From Synechococcus sp. A18-25c (GTDB lineage Bacteria > Cyanobacteriota > Cyanobacteriia > PCC-6307 > Cyanobiaceae), in assembly GCF_014280035.1 (NCBI RefSeq), contig NZ_CP047957.1:2294001-2358000 (forward strand): a DNA stretch of 64,000 bases. The letters run 5' to 3'. A program made the translations under genes and the position numbers. Positions 57,901 to 64,000 of the stretch are shown here, one piece after another; positions within the stretch are counted from its first letter, which is position 1; every line of letters begins with the position of its first letter. The notes beneath the pieces are model-generated. The model saw only the letters and a program-made list of their open reading frames with translations, did not search any database and was not told the origin of the DNA.

Positions 57901-58804
57901 TTCCAATCCGCAACCAAGTCAATTAGTGATGAACAGTGATGACGAAGGTTTGCGGACAACTGGCGACACTGGACTTTGGGTTCAACTTGAAGTTCTGCAG
58001 GCCAATGCTGATTTACACAACAGCCTACAAATCATTAACGATCAAGAAGAAGCCATCGGATCCATCGGGGCCACTCGCAACTCCACAAACATGGGAAAAC
58101 AAGAATTCTTTCTTAGTGGTGGAAGAGAGTTGTTCTTTCATCAGTTGAGTCATGACTCGAAACTTGATAAATCACCAAGTCTTCGAATTAACTCATCAAT
58201 TAATGATTTTATTCTTAACCTTGATGACAGCAAAGAAGGAGACAATGACCACGATGATCTATCAATCAAAATCACCACCTCTCAAAGCGCAAAAAATCCA
58301 ACTGCTGCCATACTCGCTTCAGAACAAAAAAATATTTACGACTCAATCCTGAACCTTTCTGAGATCAACACTCCAACAGCAAAACTAAGGATCACCATTC
58401 AAAGTAATTGCGCTGATGTCAACAAGGTAGGCCTCGTGAAAATCATAAGCAATGAAAACAATGAATTTTCAGTCAATGGAGTTGCCTCGACAGCCGGGGA
58501 ATCTTTTGATCAAGCGATTCGCGACAACCTGGTCAACCCCGACGGATCTGAGCTCTTGATCAATGGTCTAAGCACACGCCAAGTCGAATGGAACATCAAT
58601 CAAGGTGAGGAAGGATTTTATGCACCTGTTTTTATTAATCAAAACACTAACGATCTCTTCACCTTTGGGGCCACAAGCGCAGCCGACAATCAAATCCACG
58701 TTAAAAACTTAGGTAGTAATTTCTTTGGCTATGAAGATACTCTTTCATCTCAAAATTCAGACTGGGACTTCAATGACATCACCATGTTAGTGGAAATGAT
58801 CTGA
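51956..58804 (+). CDS. Giant secreted-type protein 2: metallopeptidase-like N-module, propeller, Calx-beta-like, cadherin/VCBS repeats, DUF4114 C-terminus
   Basis: 2282 aa from ATG 51956. The N-module matches giant 1 (LQQLWHPQLQEWASEGELL; VLTEEYGHHLD with Glu196-His201; DTPGDEGLYF). Then seven propeller-type repeats (about 262-658, diverged), four Calx-beta-like repeats (about 658-1120, pattern FTVVLDAQPTDTVTVAISG...FTTANWDTPQTITVTGVDD), a cadherin-like domain, about five VCBS-type domains (GxYGQLTLxxNGSYTYTA...LNAGE), one more Calx-beta-like unit and the shared C-module ending FFGYEDTLSSQNSDWDFND and LVEMI. Asp/Asn-rich loops predict Ca2+ binding. No signal peptide; type I secretion and an adhesive role are inferred from family resemblance. 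Confidence 0.85.
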   Translation: MSEPGEQATHAAAESISAQIAPAAKSTPIEAVDASLSDSVTQQNNRRTTSDINNDSTSPTPSTSTNLNSLDSNEAQTTDCSAEELDHATAEPRITTESLQQLWHPQLQEWASEGELLTAANTALHLDSNNPPELLTGIVERLSQGLSSDIPPIEFLQQASMVGAAGAYAASEQTIYLNHDWVKAASETDTIKVLTEEYGHHLDALIHTTDTPGDEGLYFADLLTESGNIEDPNHYLELKDLGHITVNNEQIDVEFSQQNNSLEWIQVGNEINGSSISAKAGYAVSLSQDGTILAVGAPFDDVNSSFTQTNEGSVTVYQDVNGSWQQLGSEIEGASAEEQFGYSVSLSNDGTKLAVAALFANTANGTKTGRVNVYSFTNGDWSELQTGGIAGPVEKGRIENVALSGDGNYVILGSSKMQTGRAQIYQFSNNQWAQIGTTLSGTKNNDRYGYAVDISDDGSIIAVGSFGADATNASNSGAVNVYELIDNQWNEITEIKGEKRTDNLGYSVALSSDGTYLAVGARNHDTGGNTSSNEGYAQVYKRNGSSYAQIGQTLVGNQAGEKAGTKVSISDDGSRLAIGSGFYNSDKNNVGQARLYELQSDTWIQIGSDINGQNTNDLAARWHGLSLNGGGTRVAVGAHNNDNNARNSGQVRIFDSSGITIAQTSTPLVTTEGGTSASFTVVLDAQPTDTVTVAISGDDSTEHELSASSLTFTTANWDTPQTITVTGVDDSLVDGDITTTITATASNTGGYAGTETAIATLQTSDDDTAGITIAQGITPLVTSETGTTASFTVVLDAQPTDTVTVAISGDDSTEHELSASSLTFTTANWDTPQTITVTGVDDSLVDGDITTTITATASNTGSYAGTETATATLQTTDDDTDDGSNGVTITQGANKEGADLLTSEAGITSTFTVVLDAQPTDTVTVSITGIDATENSLSGSTLSISNTLTFTTANWDTAQTITVTGVDDSFVDGDITTTITATASNTGGYAGTESASTTIKNSDDEVAGITIAQASTPLVTTEAGSTATFTVVLDAQPTDTVTVAITGNDTSENSLSGSTLSSSNTLTFTTSDWNTPQTVTIAGVDDGLIDGDITTTLTATASNTGGYAGTESATTTVKNDDNDNPPALSNQNIYVLETVADGSELIDLADSNTSNDTDQDDDPISYSILDGNDTKLFTIDSETGKIYLATNKTLNYTTSDRHELQIKASSTGGTSTATITIYVQNVNSTPVAEDDSGSLNENEALSKTEVEGLIANDSDEDVNDTLSISNFHAGLSDTDSPRIGQFNTALDGIYGQLTLQTNGSYTYTANKTSADALNAGETGTDTFSYTLSDSEDTDQAELTITIAGINDIPFLVDAIKTKKYIEGQGNVIVIDGSLDIRDVDDENIESATVSISNGTYVSTEDQLAFSDAYGITGNWNSSTGILTLSGTTTKTNYISALQTVTYTNTNNANPVIGTRTIDWLVNDGDSNSTSIQSSIIVGGRNDAPLAVNDSASVDGGSTVSTSTADNLLVNDTDPESHSLTIKSFRIGSEQSSNPEFLAGNTLTGSYGQMTIASDGTYSYTAQETASYKLLEGETATETFTYTITDNQTTDEGFDTGEITITISGVNDAPNAIDDSVDVDEDSSKQFADFLGILKNDTDIDGDQLFVKGVIAGASTSNFQARRLESSSLSTELQGTYGVLIVNSNGSFRYTASLADALDAGDKEMDRFTYTLTDLTNDDSGVIAIEVTGINDTPLLSSITTGTISDQTNSSSLQTSNISGQLSATDADASAVLTYGISGASGSTASGTYGTLALNSTTGAYQYSPNSSVIEALNAGESVSDSFEIYVSDGSQSTAKTFQINITGANDASTTGSNTSNKSTESQTYGLTIVASGIINRAGQLITTEEGTSSSFSVVLNRQPSADVDVLISGLDSTEGRLNKNILRFTPSNWNVPQTVTVTGINDRFTDGDTTYNLTATANEAGGYSGNEAATITIKNVDHSNPQPSQLVMNSDDEGLRTTGDTGLWVQLEVLQANADLHNSLQIINDQEEAIGSIGATRNSTNMGKQEFFLSGGRELFFHQLSHDSKLDKSPSLRINSSINDFILNLDDSKEGDNDHDDLSIKITTSQSAKNPTAAILASEQKNIYDSILNLSEINTPTAKLRITIQSNCADVNKVGLVKIISNENNEFSVNGVASTAGESFDQAIRDNLVNPDGSELLINGLSTRQVEWNINQGEEGFYAPVFINQNTNDLFTFGATSAADNQIHVKNLGSNFFGYEDTLSSQNSDWDFNDITMLVEMI
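53931..55320 (+). repeat. Four Calx-beta-like repeats, two nearly identical at DNA level
   Basis: Units start near 53931, 54267, 54610 and 54978. The first two have a period of exactly 336 bp (112 codons), and over about 250 bp (53990 onward against 54326 onward) they differ at only a few bases. A fifth, diverged unit lies at about 57555-57900. Confidence 0.8.
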
Positions 58805-58846
58805 GAGCTTTCGACAAACAAACCTGTGGCATTGGAGAATGAAGGC

Positions 58847-60823
58847 ATGACCGCCTCCACAGCCCCCACGGAAGTTTTCGACGTGATCGTCGTCGGTGGC
58901 GGCCACGCGGGCTGTGAAGCCGCCATCACCAGTGCTCGCCTGGGGATGAACACCGCACTATTCACACTCAACCTGGATCGCATCGCCTGGCAGCCCTGCA
59001 ATCCAGCTGTGGGCGGCCCCGCCAAAAGCCAACTGGTGCATGAGGTCGATGCCCTTGGCGGCGTGATCGGGCGCCTCGCCGACGCCACCGCCATCCAGAA
59101 ACGAATCCTCAATGCCAGCCGCGGCCCTGCGGTCTGGGCCCTGCGTGCACAGACCGATAAGCGGCAGTATTCACGCCAGATGTTGCAGCTGCTGCAGCAC
59201 ACCCCCAACCTGGCACTGCGCGAGGCGATGGTCACAGGGCTGGAGATCGAAGGGGATCCCAGTGGCGGTGGAACCTCCTGGGACCCAAGCCAAGGTCCAG
59301 CCGCAAGCATCACCGGCGTGCGCACCTATTTCGGCAGCCTTTACGGAGCCAAAGCCGTCGTGCTCACCGCCGGCACCTTCCTCGGTGGGCGCATCTGGGT
59401 GGGCCACCAGTCGATGGCGGCAGGACGGGCCGGCGAGCAGGCCGCCGAAGGGCTTACGGAAGCCCTGCATCAGCTCGGGTTCCACACCGACCGACTGAAA
59501 ACCGGCACCCCAGCGCGGGTGGATCGGCGCAGCATCACCCTCGATCAATTGGAGGAGCAACCCAGCGACGCGGCAGACCGGTTCTTCTCGTTTGACCCCG
59601 CCGCCTGGAGCAGCGGCGAACAGATGAGCTGCCACATCACCCGCACCACAGCAGCAACCCATCAACTGATCAAAGACAACCTGCATCTCACCGCGATCTA
59701 TGGCGGCGTGATTGACAGCAAGGGGCCGCGCTACTGCCCCTCGATCGAAGACAAGATCGTGCGCTTTGCCGACAAGGACAGCCACCAAATCTTCCTGGAG
59801 CCCGAAGGGCGCGACACGCCGGAGATCTACGTGCAGGGCTTCTCCACCGGCCTGCCCGAACCGATCCAGTTGCAACTGCTGCGCAGCCTGCCTGGCCTGG
59901 AACAAGCTGTGATGCTGCGGCCGGCCTACTCCGTGGATTACGACTATCTGCCGGCCACACAACTGCTGCCATCGCTGGAAACCAAACGCGTGCAAGGGCT
60001 ATTCAGCGCTGGTCAGCTGAACGGCACCACGGGCTACGAGGAAGCCGCGGCCCAGGGATTGGTGGCTGGACTGAATGCCGCAAGGCGCATCCGCGCTGAA
60101 GAGGCGGTGCACTTCCCTCGAGAAGGCAGCTACATCGGGACCATGATCGACGACCTGGTGAGCAAAGATCTGCGCGAGCCCTATCGGGTGCTCACCAGTC
60201 GTAGTGAATACCGGCTCGTGCTGCGCGGCGACAACGCTGACCGTCGCCTCACCCCCCTGGGCCGGGAACTCGGACTGATTGATGACCGTCGCTGGCAATT
60301 GTTTGAGCAGAAGCTCAAGGCCATGGACCAGGAAAAACGGCGGCTGGAACAGCAGCGACTGAAGGTGAGCGATCCCGCCGCCCCCGCTGTGGAGGAGGAG
60401 ACCGGGGCCCCCATCAAAGGCTCCATCACCCTGGCCGACCTCTTGCGCAGACCAGGCATGCACGCCGCCGACCTGGTACGCCATGGCTTGGCTGATGGGG
60501 ACCTGCCGCTACCGGTGCGCGAAGGCGCTGAAATCGACATCAAATACAGCGGTTATCTGGCCCGCCAACAGCAACAGATCGACCAGGTGAAACGTCAAGG
60601 TCAGCGCAAGCTGCCTGCGGAGATTGCCTACGCAAGCATTGGCACCCTCTCGCGGGAAGCCAGGGAAAAGCTGGCGGCCGTCCGCCCACTCACTCTTGGC
60701 CAAGCCAGCCAGATCCCTGGTGTCAGCCAGGCGGACCTCACTGCTCTGCTGATGTGGCTGGAGTTGCAGCAACGGCGCGATCCTTCCGCAGCGGCCCTCG
60801 CTTCCAACGCCAACGCTCGATAG
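58847..60823 (+). CDS. mnmG: tRNA uridine-5-carboxymethylaminomethyl modification enzyme MnmG (GidA)
   Basis: 658 aa from ATG 58847 (GTG 58826 is in frame). N-terminal FAD-binding [14 protein letters not shown], the conserved [21 protein letters not shown] and [32 protein letters not shown], and [20 protein letters not shown]. With MnmE it installs the 5-carboxymethylaminomethyl group at the wobble uridine of several tRNAs. Starts 42 nt after giant gene 2 and resumes core-genome base composition. Confidence 0.97.
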   Translation: MTASTAPTEVFDVIVVGGGHAGCEAAITSARLGMNTALFTLNLDRIAWQPCNPAVGGPAKSQLVHEVDALGGVIGRLADATAIQKRILNASRGPAVWALRAQTDKRQYSRQMLQLLQHTPNLALREAMVTGLEIEGDPSGGGTSWDPSQGPAASITGVRTYFGSLYGAKAVVLTAGTFLGGRIWVGHQSMAAGRAGEQAAEGLTEALHQLGFHTDRLKTGTPARVDRRSITLDQLEEQPSDAADRFFSFDPAAWSSGEQMSCHITRTTAATHQLIKDNLHLTAIYGGVIDSKGPRYCPSIEDKIVRFADKDSHQIFLEPEGRDTPEIYVQGFSTGLPEPIQLQLLRSLPGLEQAVMLRPAYSVDYDYLPATQLLPSLETKRVQGLFSAGQLNGTTGYEEAAAQGLVAGLNAARRIRAEEAVHFPREGSYIGTMIDDLVSKDLREPYRVLTSRSEYRLVLRGDNADRRLTPLGRELGLIDDRRWQLFEQKLKAMDQEKRRLEQQRLKVSDPAAPAVEEETGAPIKGSITLADLLRRPGMHAADLVRHGLADGDLPLPVREGAEIDIKYSGYLARQQQQIDQVKRQGQRKLPAEIAYASIGTLSREAREKLAAVRPLTLGQASQIPGVSQADLTALLMWLELQQRRDPSAAALASNANAR

Positions 60824-60829
60824 CGTTGG
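60810..60829 (+). promoter_or_regulatory. Hairpin over the mnmG stop codon
   Basis: Perfect 8-bp stem CCAACGCT / AGCGTTGG with loop CGAT; the TAG stop lies in the loop/right arm. No T-run follows, and the next GTG is 18 nt away, so it is more likely an mRNA structure affecting stability or coupling than a terminator. Confidence 0.4.
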
Positions 60830-60847
60830 GCGACTGAACAGGCTCTG

Positions 60848-61585
60848 GTGCCACCTCGCCTCTCCACTTCAAACGCCTACTGGAACCTGCGTGCGGAACA
60901 GGTAATGGATCGCGTCTTCACCGATGAGGACCTAACGCTCGAAGCCGTGCAAGTGCAGGTGGAGCCAACGGCTTCAGCACCAACAGCCCGCACCCCAACG
61001 AGCCAGATCAGATCCTTGACATGGCCGCAGGTGTGCTTAGCAGCGGTTGGCGTGGTGGCCGTGCTGGGAAGCGCAAGCCTCACGCTGAACTGGCGACACA
61101 GCCAACAGGTTCTGGAACGCGACCGCAACCTTGCTCTGATCGAGCGATTGCAACAGCCGCCATCCACAACAACAGACGCCAGCACCATCGCTAGCCAGCC
61201 AAGCGTCGGGAAGCTCCCTGACGCTTCGACCAGCGACGCTGACGTCGATCCTGAACACGCCCAGAGCAGCCTCACCATCACTCCCCTGCCCGGTACGCCA
61301 CGGGCTCAGTTGGAGCCCATTACGCTCCCCATTCCAGTGGCTGCACTCGCGCCATCGACAACCGAGCCAGCGCCCATCGCCACAGAACCACTACTCGTCG
61401 GCGTCGTCCACAGTGGCAATGGCGGCGGATCAGCCATTTTTCAACTTGGAGACCTCTCGGTCTCGTCCTTCCCCGGCGAACCCATTGGCAACAGTGGCTG
61501 GACCCTGCGCAGCGTTAATGCCAATGGCGTTGTGATGGAACGCGAGGGATCCCAACGTTCCCTGAGTATTGGAGGTGCCTTCTGA
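60848..61585 (+). CDS. Single-pass membrane protein with GspC/PilP-like C-terminus
   Basis: 245 aa from GTG 60848. One membrane helix (about 58-76, VCLAAVGVVAVLGSASLTL), a Pro/Thr/Ser-rich linker, and a compact C-terminal ~65-residue domain (LLVGVVHSGNGGGSAIFQLGD...VVMEREGSQRSLSIGG) that resembles the homology region of GspC/PilP secretion and pilus proteins. Assignment to a pilus or secretion machine is inference. The stop overlaps the likely start of the next gene. Confidence 0.6.
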   Translation: MPPRLSTSNAYWNLRAEQVMDRVFTDEDLTLEAVQVQVEPTASAPTARTPTSQIRSLTWPQVCLAAVGVVAVLGSASLTLNWRHSQQVLERDRNLALIERLQQPPSTTTDASTIASQPSVGKLPDASTSDADVDPEHAQSSLTITPLPGTPRAQLEPITLPIPVAALAPSTTEPAPIATEPLLVGVVHSGNGGGSAIFQLGDLSVSSFPGEPIGNSGWTLRSVNANGVVMEREGSQRSLSIGGAF

Positions 61586-62193
61586 GCCGTTCGAGCACGC
61601 TGACGCCATCACCAACCATCCTCTGGGAAGCACCCACGGCCTCGGTGCTGGCAGGAGAAGAACCGGGATGGCTGCCGGGACCGTGGCGATTGATGCTGCT
61701 CGGGGATGGCAGCCCGACGCGTCACCTGCGCCTGCTCACCGGGCACAGCGTGCAGGTGCGCCTCGTGGCCATGGCTGCAGACAACACAAGCGACGCAACG
61801 ATCGGTGGCGCACGACCCATGGAAGTGCAGGAACTGAACCCACCGCTGCTGCGCCGTCAGGTCTGGTTGGACTGCGGCGGCACCACCCTGGCCTGGGCCG
61901 AAAGCTGGTGGAATCAAGCCGAAGCCGAACAGAATCTGCGCAACAAAGAACAGCCCATCTGGCTGAGCCTCACCCAGGGCCGCTCAGAACTGTTTCGAGA
62001 AGTGGATGGATTAGCGCTTGTGAACGATCCCTGGCTGGAGGAAGGCTTCGGGGAACGCGGACCGTTCTGGAGCCGCCACTACCGCTTTTTCCGCCAAGGC
62101 CGCGAACTCACCGTGATCCGCGAGGTGTTCAGTCCGGCGCTAGAGCGCTGGCTGGGGGAAGCGCCGAGACGGCCGCTTCATGCAGCGTCATGA
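61582..62193 (+). CDS. Chorismate-lyase-like protein (UbiC/DUF98 type)
   Basis: About 203 aa from CTG 61582, which overlaps the upstream TGA and has GGAGGT 5 nt upstream; the first conventional start is GTG 61645, but the family-like sequence (ILWEAPTASVLAGEEPGW) begins before it. Recognisable features are GPWRLMLLGDGSPTRHL, RRQVWLDCGGTTLAWAESWW and RSELFREVDGLALV. Cyanobacterial homologues release 4-hydroxybenzoate from chorismate for plastoquinone synthesis. A CTG start would be unusual and should be treated as provisional. Confidence 0.75.
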   Translation: MSRSSTLTPSPTILWEAPTASVLAGEEPGWLPGPWRLMLLGDGSPTRHLRLLTGHSVQVRLVAMAADNTSDATIGGARPMEVQELNPPLLRRQVWLDCGGTTLAWAESWWNQAEAEQNLRNKEQPIWLSLTQGRSELFREVDGLALVNDPWLEEGFGERGPFWSRHYRFFRQGRELTVIREVFSPALERWLGEAPRRPLHAAS

Positions 62194-62223
62194 AGAAAAC
62201 CAGCATTTGATGCGGATTCGCAC

Positions 62224-62229
62224 TTGACA
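62224..62229 (+). promoter_or_regulatory. -35 box TTGACA
   Basis: Perfect -35 hexamer 52 nt before the ATG at 62281. The -10 is poor (TCTAGC at 18-nt spacing). Confidence 0.35.
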
Positions 62230-62280
62230 GCTTGCGGGGTGTTGTGCTCTAGCAATCATGATCGCATCGGCAACGGTTCT

Positions 62281-62712
62281 ATGGCGAACTCCACCTGGGT
62301 GACCCTCCACGATTTGGGCCGCCGTTTCGGCATCTCTTCAATCCAATGCGGACGCACTCTCGAGCAGGAAGGCTGGAGAGACCGGCACGGCCAACCGACA
62401 CCCGCAGCCCTTTTGGCCGGCGCGGTCGAACAGCGCACACCCCACAGCTACGGGCGCAGCTTCCTCTGGAATGCCGACGTCTGCGCACTGGCACTAGAGA
62501 GGCGTGGCTATCAGCCTGTGCCTCGCGCCGAGCACGTGGGGCAGTGGGTCGACTTGTTGGAGGCGATGGACCATGGGTCTCCGTCCATCACTACGACCGC
62601 TGATCAGATGGCGGAGGAGCTGCCACAGGAGCTGGTGGAGGACGTCAACCGTCAACTGAGCCGCCGCGGTTGCCGCTACCAGGTGAACCGGCCGCTCAGC
62701 AGCAGGCACTGA
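62281..62712 (+). CDS. Conserved hypothetical protein, 143 aa
   Basis: ATG 62281, chosen over TTG 62224, which is the -35 box. Residues about 5-45 (VTLHDLGRRFGISSIQCGRTLEQEGWRD) look like a winged or helix-turn-helix fold of the kind seen in phage-type anti-repressors, and the rest is helical. No named family; a nucleic-acid-binding role is possible. Ends convergently 30 nt from a minus-strand gene. Confidence 0.6.
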   Translation: MANSTWVTLHDLGRRFGISSIQCGRTLEQEGWRDRHGQPTPAALLAGAVEQRTPHSYGRSFLWNADVCALALERRGYQPVPRAEHVGQWVDLLEAMDHGSPSITTTADQMAEELPQELVEDVNRQLSRRGCRYQVNRPLSSRH

Positions 62713-62742
62713 GAGGGATCAGCACAAGCACTATCAGCCCAA

Positions 62743-62946
62743 TCACAGGTCTTCTGCCTGCTTGCGCACCCGCTTTAGCTGCTGTTTGAGCGTCTCTTCA
62801 TCCCGATGACTGAGCTTCATCTGGATCAGCCGGGGGTGGGGTGCGTGAGGGCGCACCTCCTGGGCCTCTTCCACCGTGGGGGATCCCCCCACCAACCTGT
62901 AGTGGGGGGTGTTGCAGACAGCCGAGTTGAGCCAACAGCCGATCAG
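62743..62946 (-). CDS. Candidate 67-aa helical protein with a non-ATG start
   Basis: Reads CWLNSAVCNTPHYRLVGG, VEEAQEVRPHAPHPRLIQ and a charged C-terminal helix (SHRDEETLKQQLKRVRKQ), with natural coding character. It has no ATG, GTG or TTG at its beginning; the best start is CTG 62946, overlapping the stop of the preceding gene (CTGA). It could instead be a C-terminal part of that gene after a frameshift. No family recognised. Confidence 0.4.
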   Translation of the reverse strand: MIGCWLNSAVCNTPHYRLVGGSPTVEEAQEVRPHAPHPRLIQMKLSHRDEETLKQQLKRVRKQAEDL

Positions 62947-63551
62947 TCGCGGCGACGGCTGGAGCGCGGCAACGGTCGCCGGGCAGTGGTGCGTGGCGAA
63001 GCCGGAGACGCAGGGTCAGCCGACGCTGGACCCGATGGTCCGCGCCCCGAGCGCTTCCAGCGATCCACGCGGAAACTGTCATCGTCCGGCCAGGCATCAT
63101 CCGCCTCGACCGGGACTGGATCAACGGGATCGGGCTCCATCCTTGGTGCAGGCTCCACTGCTGGCGGTGGTGGGAGCACAGGCTGCCGTCGCGAAAGGGC
63201 CTCGAGAGGACGCTTGCGGCCATCAGCCACGGGCCGCTCCATTCGACTGGAAGACGCCGACCTGGCCGACACAGATGGGCGCGATGGCGGCCGTGGGCTG
63301 TCCCAGCGCGAGGAAGGTTCGGGCGGTTCCCGCCAGTCGTCGTCTTCGTCCAACAACCAATCGATGCGGTCACCCACCCAGCGACCCACCGCATCCAATC
63401 GAGAGGCTCCATCAAAACGATCGACACTGCGTCGTCCAGGGCGAGCCCCAGACACGCCATCAACAAGCTGGCGGCCCGTGTCCAGCCATCGATCCAAGCG
63501 TCGATCGAAGGGATCAGGACTGCGCTGTGAGCGTGGTCGACGTGAATCCAT
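62943..63551 (-). CDS. Arg/Pro/Ser-rich, mostly disordered hypothetical protein
   Basis: 202 aa. The N-terminal ~70 residues contain amphipathic pieces (DPFDRRLDRWLDTGRQLVDGV, VGDRIDWLLDEDDDW); the remainder is low-complexity Pro/Arg/Ser/Asp. No family recognised. Lies in a minus-strand run after the SprT-like gene and the 31-aa membrane peptide. Confidence 0.55.
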   Translation of the reverse strand: MDSRRPRSQRSPDPFDRRLDRWLDTGRQLVDGVSGARPGRRSVDRFDGASRLDAVGRWVGDRIDWLLDEDDDWREPPEPSSRWDSPRPPSRPSVSARSASSSRMERPVADGRKRPLEALSRRQPVLPPPPAVEPAPRMEPDPVDPVPVEADDAWPDDDSFRVDRWKRSGRGPSGPASADPASPASPRTTARRPLPRSSRRRD

Positions 63552-63560
63552 GGACCGACG

Positions 63561-63656
63561 TTACCGACGCCTGTGCTGCAGCCAACGCTCCCGTTGCAGG
63601 CCGATCAAAACGATCGAGACTCCACCCAACTCCAGCACCCAGAAAAAAACCTCCAT
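63561..63656 (-). CDS. 31-aa single-pass membrane peptide
   Basis: ATG 63656 starts 5 nt after the SprT-like stop. The product MEVFFWVLELGGVSIVLIG... has one hydrophobic segment and a basic tail (LQRERWLQHRRR), a membrane peptide with the C-terminus in the cytoplasm by the positive-inside rule. Too short for most gene finders. Position and composition are the only evidence. Confidence 0.5.
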   Translation of the reverse strand: MEVFFWVLELGGVSIVLIGLQRERWLQHRRR

Positions 63657-63661
63657 CGGGC

Positions 63662-64000
63662 TCAGCTCTGCTCCGGTGCCGGCTCGTAGCGAAGCAGACA
63701 ACTGGCATGCCATCGACCCCCATGGTGCTGATTGCAACAGGTGCGGCATGCCGCCTGTCGCATCCGGCGGCGATAGGGCGTCCGCTTGCCGCATGAGGGG
63801 CAGACAGCCACCCAACGCGGGGGGCTCTGCGGCACTGGAAAGCGGTGGCGCACGCTCACTTCAAAACGCGACTGCGATGCGTTGATCGCTGCCATCCGCT
63901 CTCTGAAATGAGGACCATGCCCCTCGTCACGTTGGAGCACCAGATCCACCCAGGCATGAATCATTTCGTGGCACAGCGTGCTTTCTGTGGCTTCCCGGGG
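63662..64000 (-). CDS. SprT-like zinc metallopeptidase-domain protein (N-terminus outside window)
   Basis: The last 113 codons are visible; the gene continues beyond 64000. Active-site motif CHEMIHAWVDL (HExxH) with HGPHFRERMAAIN as the third-ligand helix, then a zinc-ribbon-like tail (CPSCGKRTPYRRRM, CRTCCN, residues about 58-83 of the visible part). SprT/Spartan-like proteins may act on DNA-protein crosslinks; the bacterial function is not established. Confidence 0.85.
   Translation of the reverse strand, partial: PREATESTLCHEMIHAWVDLVLQRDEGHGPHFRERMAAINASQSRFEVSVRHRFPVPQSPPRWVAVCPSCGKRTPYRRRMRQAACRTCCNQHHGGRWHASCLLRYEPAPEQS

Overview
The window looks like a chromosome segment of a marine picocyanobacterium, most likely Synechococcus. 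Supporting evidence is the class C flavodiiron pair (flv3-flv1), two tandem acyl-lipid desaturases, a DUF928 protein, a CHAT-type two-partner-secretion exoprotein, a chorismate-lyase-like protein and many small conserved cyanobacterial hypotheticals. I found no rRNA, tRNA, CRISPR array, insertion sequence or phage gene. The genus call is inference from family content.

Region 1-18.8 kb is accessory, with lower GC and more A/T-rich codons. It begins with the 5' 1094 codons of a minus-strand exoprotein (secretion domain, beta-helix, start of a CHAT protease domain). Divergent from it is an operon for an NHLM-type (bacteriocin/microcin) exporter: a double cyclic-nucleotide-binding-fold protein, an ABC exporter, an HlyD-like adaptor, a C39-peptidase ABC exporter, a tiny coupled ORF and a CHASE2 adenylate cyclase with all catalytic residues. 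Convergent minus-strand genes follow: DUF928, a DUF3307 protein, an MscS channel with a C-terminal cyclic-nucleotide domain, and a membrane polyferredoxin with a degenerate cyclic-nucleotide domain. One cyclase and three cyclic-nucleotide-fold proteins thus lie within about 15 kb.

Region 19-45 kb is GC-richer and housekeeping-like: alaS; a small membrane protein with SNF2 helicase, SWIM and MEKHLA genes; hsp20; an atypical Nramp homologue; flv3-flv1, rubrerythrin, an FMN reductase and a pirin (oxygen/redox handling); gcvP-gcvH and a methionine-gamma-lyase-like enzyme; two desaturases around a conserved hypothetical gene; rplI and dnaB.

Region 45.1-58.8 kb, between dnaB and mnmG, is a second accessory block: an outer-membrane beta-barrel protein, a divergent AraC-type regulator and two giant secreted-type proteins (1476 and 2282 aa). 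The giants share N- and C-terminal modules but differ in the middle. Each is preceded by the same cassette: a 19-bp sequence also present upstream of the AraC gene, about 65 nt later a conserved 19-codon micro-ORF, and 11 nt later the giant gene. This is the most interesting unexplained structure in the window. I infer an AraC-controlled surface-protein regulon with a leader-peptide switch.

Region 58.8-64 kb returns to core genes: mnmG, a GspC/PilP-like membrane protein, a chorismate-lyase-like protein and a conserved hypothetical on plus; then on minus a SprT-like metallopeptidase (cut by the window end), a 31-residue membrane peptide, a disordered arginine/proline-rich protein and a small C-terminally helical protein.
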